From CADDYX01 sp045809945 (GTDB lineage Bacteria > Verrucomicrobiota > Verrucomicrobiia > Chthoniobacterales > UBA10450): DNA of 18,370 nt. Position 1 is the stretch's first letter; each line of letters opens with the position of its first letter. The notes below the pieces were generated by a model. That model had not been told where the DNA came from. It did no database searches and worked only from the letters and a program-made list of their open reading frames with translations. Made by a program: the position numbers and the translations under genes. Below, in pieces: positions 14,432 through 18,370 of this stretch. The stretch covers positions 1 to 18,370 of the forward strand of contig JBJMWW010000022.1 of assembly GCA_045809945.1 (NCBI GenBank), written 5' to 3'.

Positions 14432-15543
14432 CCGCCGTTCGCCGCGATGCGCGCGTATTCGTCTATTAAATAGCGGTCGGTCATGCCCGCGATGTAATCG
14501 CACACCGTGCGATGCAAACCTTCAGTCTCGATGCGCTTGCTGGCTGAATCGCCCAGACGATCCGGTTCGCGCAGATAGGTTTCAAACACAACCCGCAACA
14601 TCTCGCACGCGCGGTGATTCACTTCAGCGACGCGTGGATGGTAATAGACGTTCTTGTAAAGAAAACGGCGGAGCTCGCGATTGTCCGCTGTGCGTTTCTC
14701 GCTGTAGTGAATCAGCGACTTTTGCTGCTGACGAACATCGTCCGCACTCTGCACGCCGCTCGCCACGATCGCCTCTCCGCTCGTTTTAACGACATCGCCG
14801 ACCTGTTTGTCGATGATGTCGCGAATGATCAGCTTGTGCAGGTCCGGTTCTTTCGCGTCGGGATAACGCTGCGTGACTGACCCATGACTGTCTCGCCATA
14901 TCGCCGTTTCGCGTAGTTGATCGGCGGATAGAATTTCAAAGTCGACCGCGTCATCGAGATCATGGCTGTAGTAGGTAATCTCGTCGGCGAGATCGGCGAT
15001 CTGAGCCTCGAGCGCTGGCGAACGAGATTCACGCTCCTGGTGTTTCTGCAAACCCTCCCGCACCTCGAAAGTCAGGTTTATGCCGGGGAACGCCGGATAC
15101 GCATTCTCGAGTAACTCAACAACGCGCAGGCTTTGCCGGTTGTGCTCGAATCCGCCGTGCCCCTGCATGCATTCCGCGAGCATCTCCTCGCCAGAATGCC
15201 CGAACGGCGAATGACCGAGATCGTGCGCGAGCGCAATCGCTTCGGCGAGGTCTTCATTGAGCGAAAGAGCGCGCGCGATCGTGCGACTGATCGAAGCGAC
15301 CTCAATCGAATGCGTCAGCCGCGTCCGCAGATGATCGCCCGCACCGTTGAGGAAGACCTGCGTCTTGTATTCCAACCGCCGAAACGCACGCGAATGGATG
15401 ATTCGCGCGCGATCGCGCTGAAACTCGGTGCGAAATGGATGTTGCGATTCCCGATAATTCCGACCGCGCGATTCACTCGATTTCTGCGCGAACAACGCGA
15501 GCACCGTCCGCTCGTCCGCTTCCATCTGCTCACGCGTTTTCAC
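14428..15543 (-). CDS. dGTPase-like deoxynucleotide triphosphohydrolase (HD domain)
   Basis: This 371-aa protein hydrolyses dGTP (and often other dNTPs) to the deoxynucleoside and triphosphate, affecting dNTP pools. HD-domain metal ligands are visible: His78 in RLTHSIEV, His107-Asp108 in AHDLGHSPFGHSGE, and Asp195 or Asp198 in SHDLDDA. The N-terminal RAFRRLEYKTQVF (52-64) and the C-terminal DYIAGMTDRYLIDEYA are typical of the dGTPase type 2 group. The frame runs open further upstream to 15705, but those codons overlap the membrane-protein gene and look unlike protein; the GTG at 15543 forms a GTGA overlap with that gene's stop and is preferred. An ATG at 15525 is possible. Confidence 0.93.
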   Translation of the reverse strand: MKTREQMEADERTVLALFAQKSSESRGRNYRESQHPFRTEFQRDRARIIHSRAFRRLEYKTQVFLNGAGDHLRTRLTHSIEVASISRTIARALSLNEDLAEAIALAHDLGHSPFGHSGEEMLAECMQGHGGFEHNRQSLRVVELLENAYPAFPGINLTFEVREGLQKHQERESRSPALEAQIADLADEITYYSHDLDDAVDFEILSADQLRETAIWRDSHGSVTQRYPDAKEPDLHKLIIRDIIDKQVGDVVKTSGEAIVASGVQSADDVRQQQKSLIHYSEKRTADNRELRRFLYKNVYYHPRVAEVNHRACEMLRVVFETYLREPDRLGDSASKRIETEGLHRTVCDYIAGMTDRYLIDEYARIAANGG

Positions 15544-15836
15544 AGCTGACGCTGAAGGTCTTCGCGCGTCGCGCGACTCTCCCGCCGCACCGCCAGCAGG
15601 TCGTAAATCGCAAGTAGCACGGCGAGTACTGTCATCCACGCACAGGCGAACCAGCAAAGCGCCGCGATCAGCAAATGCTCGCGCGCGTCGATCACCACAG
15701 CGCACGCGAGAAAGACAAGCGCAACCGCGAGCGCGCCAAGCATCGTCATGCGTCGCGTCTTCCGATCGCGAATCACGCCGCGCGCCGAATGCGCCGCAAA
15801 CGACCCCACCCGCAACGCTTTCTCCGGCTCATCCAT
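15540..15836 (-). CDS. Small two-helix membrane protein
   Basis: This 98-aa protein starts at ATG 15836, with a GACGAG just before it; a TTG at 15863 would add 9 residues. An N-terminal cytoplasmic part (1-30, basic near the membrane) is followed by two hydrophobic helices (about 32-49 and 55-80) separated by a short polar turn, and a charged C-terminal tail (82-98). The tail is Arg/Glu-rich and could be helical. No family is recognised. The stop TGA overlaps the GTG of the dGTPase gene, so translation of the two is coupled. Confidence 0.65.
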   Translation of the reverse strand: MDEPEKALRVGSFAAHSARGVIRDRKTRRMTMLGALAVALVFLACAVVIDAREHLLIAALCWFACAWMTVLAVLLAIYDLLAVRRESRATREDLQRQL

Positions 15837-15867
15837 CTCGTCACTCTGACGGCCGACCGACAACCAG

Positions 15868-15879
15868 GCAAAGCTTTGC
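15868..15879. repeat. 12-bp perfect palindrome in a divergent promoter region
   Basis: GCAAAGCTTTGC is a perfect palindrome between the divergent small membrane-protein gene (start 15836) and the DUF4239 gene (start 16003). The direct repeat GGTTAG occurs twice in the following 40 bp. It is in the right place for an operator, but no matching second site is seen. Confidence 0.25.
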
Positions 15880-16002
15880 TACGCAGGACCGCGCGCGGTT
15901 AGCCACGTCGGCTGGTTAGATCCCGAGACTCAGAATCGCCGCAACGTACGACCTTTGTCGAATATTCCGTCCATACGGCTGCTTGCATACTGCCGCGGCG
16001 AA

Positions 16003-16788
16003 ATGACCGAGCTGCTTCACGTGCCGCCCTGGCTCTTTGGCAGCATTATCGTCATTGTTTTCATCGTCAGCGGCGTCTTTGGATTAGCTGCCTTCAATTG
16101 GCTCATTCGAGATCGAATTCACCTCACCGAAACGATGAACAACGACATCATCTTCTTCGCGTCGGCGATCTCGGTCTTTTACAGCTTGATCGTTGGTCTG
16201 ACTGCGGTCGGAGTCTGGAAAGCCTATACCGATGCGCAAAACCTCGTGTCAGAGGAGGCGACCGCGATTGGGTGCTTCTACCGCGACATCGGCGGCTATG
16301 CCGAGCCCACACGCACCGAACTTCAGCACGAGATTCGCACTTACACCGACTTTCTGATCACCGTGGCGTGGCCAAAGCAGATTCGCGGCGAGGCCACCGA
16401 CGAGGCAACCCGCATGCTAACGAAACTCGAGCAGGATCTCGTAGCCTACGAACCGAAAACCGCCGGACAACAGATCCTGCATGCCCAAGCCTTGCATGAG
16501 TATAACGAGATCGCGGGGCTGCGCCGAAAACGACTTCACGTTATCGGCGTAGGACTTCCCTCGGTCATGTGGAGCGTAGTGCTCCTGGGCGCCGCGCTGG
16601 TGATGTGCGTGACTTATCTCCTCCGGGTTCAACAAACCGTCCAATTCGTGCTCACCGGCTGCCTCGCCATGTTCATCGGACTCGTCGTGTTCGTGATCGC
16701 CAGCCTTGATCGACCGCTGAGCGGCCCGCTCGCGATCGATTCCAAACCTTATCAAATCGTGCGCGATCGATTAATCGATCTGAAATAG
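16003..16788 (+). CDS. DUF4239 (bestrophin-like) membrane protein
   Basis: This 261-aa protein is taken from ATG 16003; a TTG at 15955 would add 16 residues. Four membrane segments are visible: about 11-35 and 49-74 at the N-terminus, and 186-206 and 214-234 at the C-terminus, separated by a soluble helical region of about 110 residues. The sequence around ISVFYSLIVGLTAVGVWKAY, with LVSEEATAIGCFYRD after it, is typical of DUF4239 proteins. The family has been compared with bestrophin channels but has no confirmed function. It stands alone between a divergent gene and a convergent gene. No Shine-Dalgarno is visible. Confidence 0.85.
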   Translation: MTELLHVPPWLFGSIIVIVFIVSGVFGLAAFNWLIRDRIHLTETMNNDIIFFASAISVFYSLIVGLTAVGVWKAYTDAQNLVSEEATAIGCFYRDIGGYAEPTRTELQHEIRTYTDFLITVAWPKQIRGEATDEATRMLTKLEQDLVAYEPKTAGQQILHAQALHEYNEIAGLRRKRLHVIGVGLPSVMWSVVLLGAALVMCVTYLLRVQQTVQFVLTGCLAMFIGLVVFVIASLDRPLSGPLAIDSKPYQIVRDRLIDLK

Positions 16789-17006
16789 GCCGCAACGCGA
16801 ACGCTACGGGTTGGCACCCGGTCAGTCGCAACCGTCTGGAATCAGGCGTGATCGCCGTACTTTACTGTGCCATGAGGCTTGGCCGTGACCGCCCCGTCGT
16901 GAGCGTGGGGTCGAGGCGGAGCCAGCCATTGGCCCCCTTCCAGAGCAGCCAGGAATGATACATCCCTGAAGAAGCATGGGCCCGGCCGACGTCCTACGAA
17001 CGGCTG
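16789..17006. other. Structured non-coding spacer between convergent genes
   Basis: This 218-bp gap holds several inverted repeats: CGGGT-TGGC-ACCCG (16807-16820), GGCG-TGAT-CGCC (16845-16856), a nested hairpin at 16876-16923 (GGCT with AGCC, CCGCC with GGCGG) and AGGAATG-ATA-CATCCCT (16951-16967, one mismatch). No T-runs follow the stems, so they are not obvious terminators. A minus-strand frame through the gap enters the E2 gene antisense and looks non-coding. Possible identities are a small structured RNA, a palindromic intergenic repeat, or an IS end remnant. I cannot choose among them. Confidence 0.4.
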
Positions 17007-18320
17007 CTAGATCAGCAACAGCGCCGGATTCTCGAGCAGTCGCCGCAGCTCTTTCAAATAGTCCGCGCCGAGTGCCCCATCGATCACGCGATGATCGCAG
17101 CTCATCGTGATCGACATCCGCTGCCCGACCATCACGTTGTCGCAATCATCGACGACCGCCATCTTGCTGATGCGGCCGACCGCCAGAATGAACCCCTGCG
17201 GCGGATTGATGATCGCGCTGAAAGCATCGATGCCGAAGCCGCCCAGATTCGAGACGGTGAAATTGCCGCCCTGAAATTCCTCCGGCTTCATCCGCTTGTT
17301 GCGCGCGCGGTGCGCGAGATCTTTCACCGCTTCGCTAATTTCGCGCAGCGATTTCTCCTGCGCTTTGCGCACCACCGGCGTGACGAGTCCGTCCTCGAGC
17401 GCAACCGCGACGCCAAGATCGACGTCGGTGTATTGCAGGATCGCGTCGCCGTCGAATGACGCGTTTGCCTTCGGCACTTTCACCGCCGCGGCGACCGCGG
17501 CTTTCAAAACGAAATCGTTCACTGTGATCTTCGACGTATCCGCTTCCTCGCCGGCTGCTTTCAACTCAGCCCGCGCCGTCATCAACGGACCGGCGTCGAT
17601 TTCAATCGTCAGATAAAAATGCGGAACCGGTCCTTTGCTTTCGACGAGTCGTTGCGCAATGACCTTGCGCATTCCACTCAGCGCAATACGCGAGCCTTCG
17701 CCTGGTTTCGGCGCGGCTGGTTTCGCCGCAGGCTCGGCGGCGGCCGCGGGCTTGGATTTCGCCGCGGCGCGAACATCACTCTCCGTCACTCGACCGTCCG
17801 GGCCGCTACCTTTCAGATTCGAAAGTTCAACGCCTAGCTCGCCGGCTAGTCGCCGCGCAACCGGCGAAGCTTTCACGCGCGGTTCTTCGGCGCCTTTCGC
17901 GGCGGTGGCGGGCCGCGGCTGACTCGCTGCTTCCTTCGGTTTCGCACGTGCGGTCTGCTCAACGCTCTCTTCCGGCGGCGCCGTTTCTTTCTCCTGCTTT
18001 TCCGCCGGTGCAGGTTTCTCCGTCTCCGCTTTCTGCTTCTTCGGCGCTTCCGCTTTCGCCTTCGGCTTGGTTGCCGGTTTCTCATCCGGCTCGCCGATCA
18101 GCGCGATCTTTTGACCGACTTCTACCTTGCCGCCTTCCTCAACGTAAATTTCGCTGAGTACACCGTCCTCGGGCGATTCCCATTCCATTGTCGCCTTGTC
18201 GGTTTCGATCTCCGCAATCACCTCCCCGGTTGTGACCTGATCGCCCTTCTTTTTTTTCCAAGCGACGACCGTGCCCTCGGTCATCGTGTCGCTCAGCTTG
18301 GGCATCGTAATCTCAGGCAT
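17007..18320 (-). CDS. pdhC: Pyruvate dehydrogenase E2, dihydrolipoamide acetyltransferase
   Basis: This 437-aa protein is the acetyl-transferring core of the pyruvate dehydrogenase complex. Domain order: one lipoyl domain (1-77) with the lipoylated Lys42 in ETDKATMEW; a long Lys/Glu/Pro/Ala linker (78-148); a peripheral-subunit binding domain (149-187, with SPVARRLAGELGVEL); a second Ala/Pro linker; and the catalytic domain (about 208-437). The active-site motif DHRVIDG (409-415) carries His410 and Asp414. Pyruvate specificity rather than 2-oxoglutarate is inferred from the lipoyl and catalytic sequences and the short single-lipoyl form. It starts 5 nt after the stop of the upstream partial gene, which looks like E1 beta, giving the usual pdhB-pdhC order. 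Confidence 0.95.
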   Translation of the reverse strand: MPEITMPKLSDTMTEGTVVAWKKKKGDQVTTGEVIAEIETDKATMEWESPEDGVLSEIYVEEGGKVEVGQKIALIGEPDEKPATKPKAKAEAPKKQKAETEKPAPAEKQEKETAPPEESVEQTARAKPKEAASQPRPATAAKGAEEPRVKASPVARRLAGELGVELSNLKGSGPDGRVTESDVRAAAKSKPAAAAEPAAKPAAPKPGEGSRIALSGMRKVIAQRLVESKGPVPHFYLTIEIDAGPLMTARAELKAAGEEADTSKITVNDFVLKAAVAAAVKVPKANASFDGDAILQYTDVDLGVAVALEDGLVTPVVRKAQEKSLREISEAVKDLAHRARNKRMKPEEFQGGNFTVSNLGGFGIDAFSAIINPPQGFILAVGRISKMAVVDDCDNVMVGQRMSITMSCDHRVIDGALGADYLKELRRLLENPALLLI

Positions 18321-18325
18321 ATTCG

Positions 18326-18370
18326 TTAGGCGTAACAGACTTTCTGGACCGCCGCGATCAACTTGTCCGC
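18326..18370 (-). CDS. pdhB: Probable pyruvate dehydrogenase E1 beta subunit, C-terminal end (partial)
   Basis: Fourteen codons and a TAA are visible, encoding ADKLIAAVQKVCYA. This matches the usual C-terminal helix of E1 beta subunits (a K-I-x-x-A-V-x-x-V pattern near the end). Its position 5 nt ahead of the E2 gene on the same strand supports the call. The rest lies outside the window. Confidence 0.6.
   Translation of the reverse strand, partial: ADKLIAAVQKVCYA

Noticed and set aside
15544..15705. N-terminal extension of the dGTPase frame
   Set aside because: The extension lies inside the small membrane-protein gene in another frame, is Arg/Ala-rich, and the conserved dGTPase sequence begins after the GTG at 15543.
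16822..17145. Minus-strand open frame of 107 codons across the spacer and into the E2 gene region
   Set aside because: It overlaps the conserved catalytic end of E2 in another frame, has arginine/glycine-rich composition without domain features, and shows no plausible start signal.

Overview
The window is a GC-rich, gene-dense bacterial chromosome segment. It has short intergenic gaps, frequent GTG starts and few Shine-Dalgarno sequences. Gene content (TPR-bearing GT-C membrane glycosyltransferases, a large TonB-dependent receptor with an Ala/Pro/Gly linker, a DUF4239 protein, and a housekeeping set without enteric-style operon order) fits Verrucomicrobiota, perhaps the Chthoniobacterales side. 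Acidobacteriota is the main alternative. This placement is inference; no rRNA or other marker is present. I found no tRNA, rRNA, CRISPR array, complete insertion sequence or phage gene.

Layout. (1) 1-1354, + strand: the tail of an unidentified gene overlaps by 4 nt an alkaline-phosphatase-fold protein that keeps the nucleophilic Ser but has lost most metal ligands. (2) 1381-3145, - strand: an intrinsic terminator, an exported protein with a Pro-rich tail, and two small exported proteins of unknown function. (3) 3184-7739, - strand: a compact operon of a dolichyl-phosphate-mannose-synthase-like GT2 and two tandem paralogues with a GT-C membrane domain plus TPRs. These resemble the eukaryotic TMTC O-mannosyltransferases and suggest a lipid-linked-sugar protein glycosylation module. 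(4) 7796-10951, - strand: a solitary TonB-dependent receptor with its own terminator, a start-deciding RBS and a candidate promoter. (5) 11260-14431, + strand: a CitMHS/NhaD-type transporter, riboflavin synthase, type I 3-dehydroquinate dehydratase and a stand-alone LON-domain protein, closely spaced and probably co-transcribed. (6) 14428-15836, - strand: a dGTPase-like HD hydrolase coupled by a GTGA overlap to a small two-helix membrane protein. Its stop codon overlaps that of the LON gene in a palindromic CTAG. (7) 16003-16788, + strand: a DUF4239 membrane protein. (8) 16789-17006: a non-coding gap with several hairpins. (9) 17007-18370, - strand: pyruvate dehydrogenase E2, preceded by the last codons of what is probably E1 beta.

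The strongest candidates for something undescribed are the GT2 plus double TMTC-like operon, the degenerate alkaline phosphatase, and the structured spacer between the DUF4239 and E2 genes. Most of the remaining genes are ordinary core metabolism.
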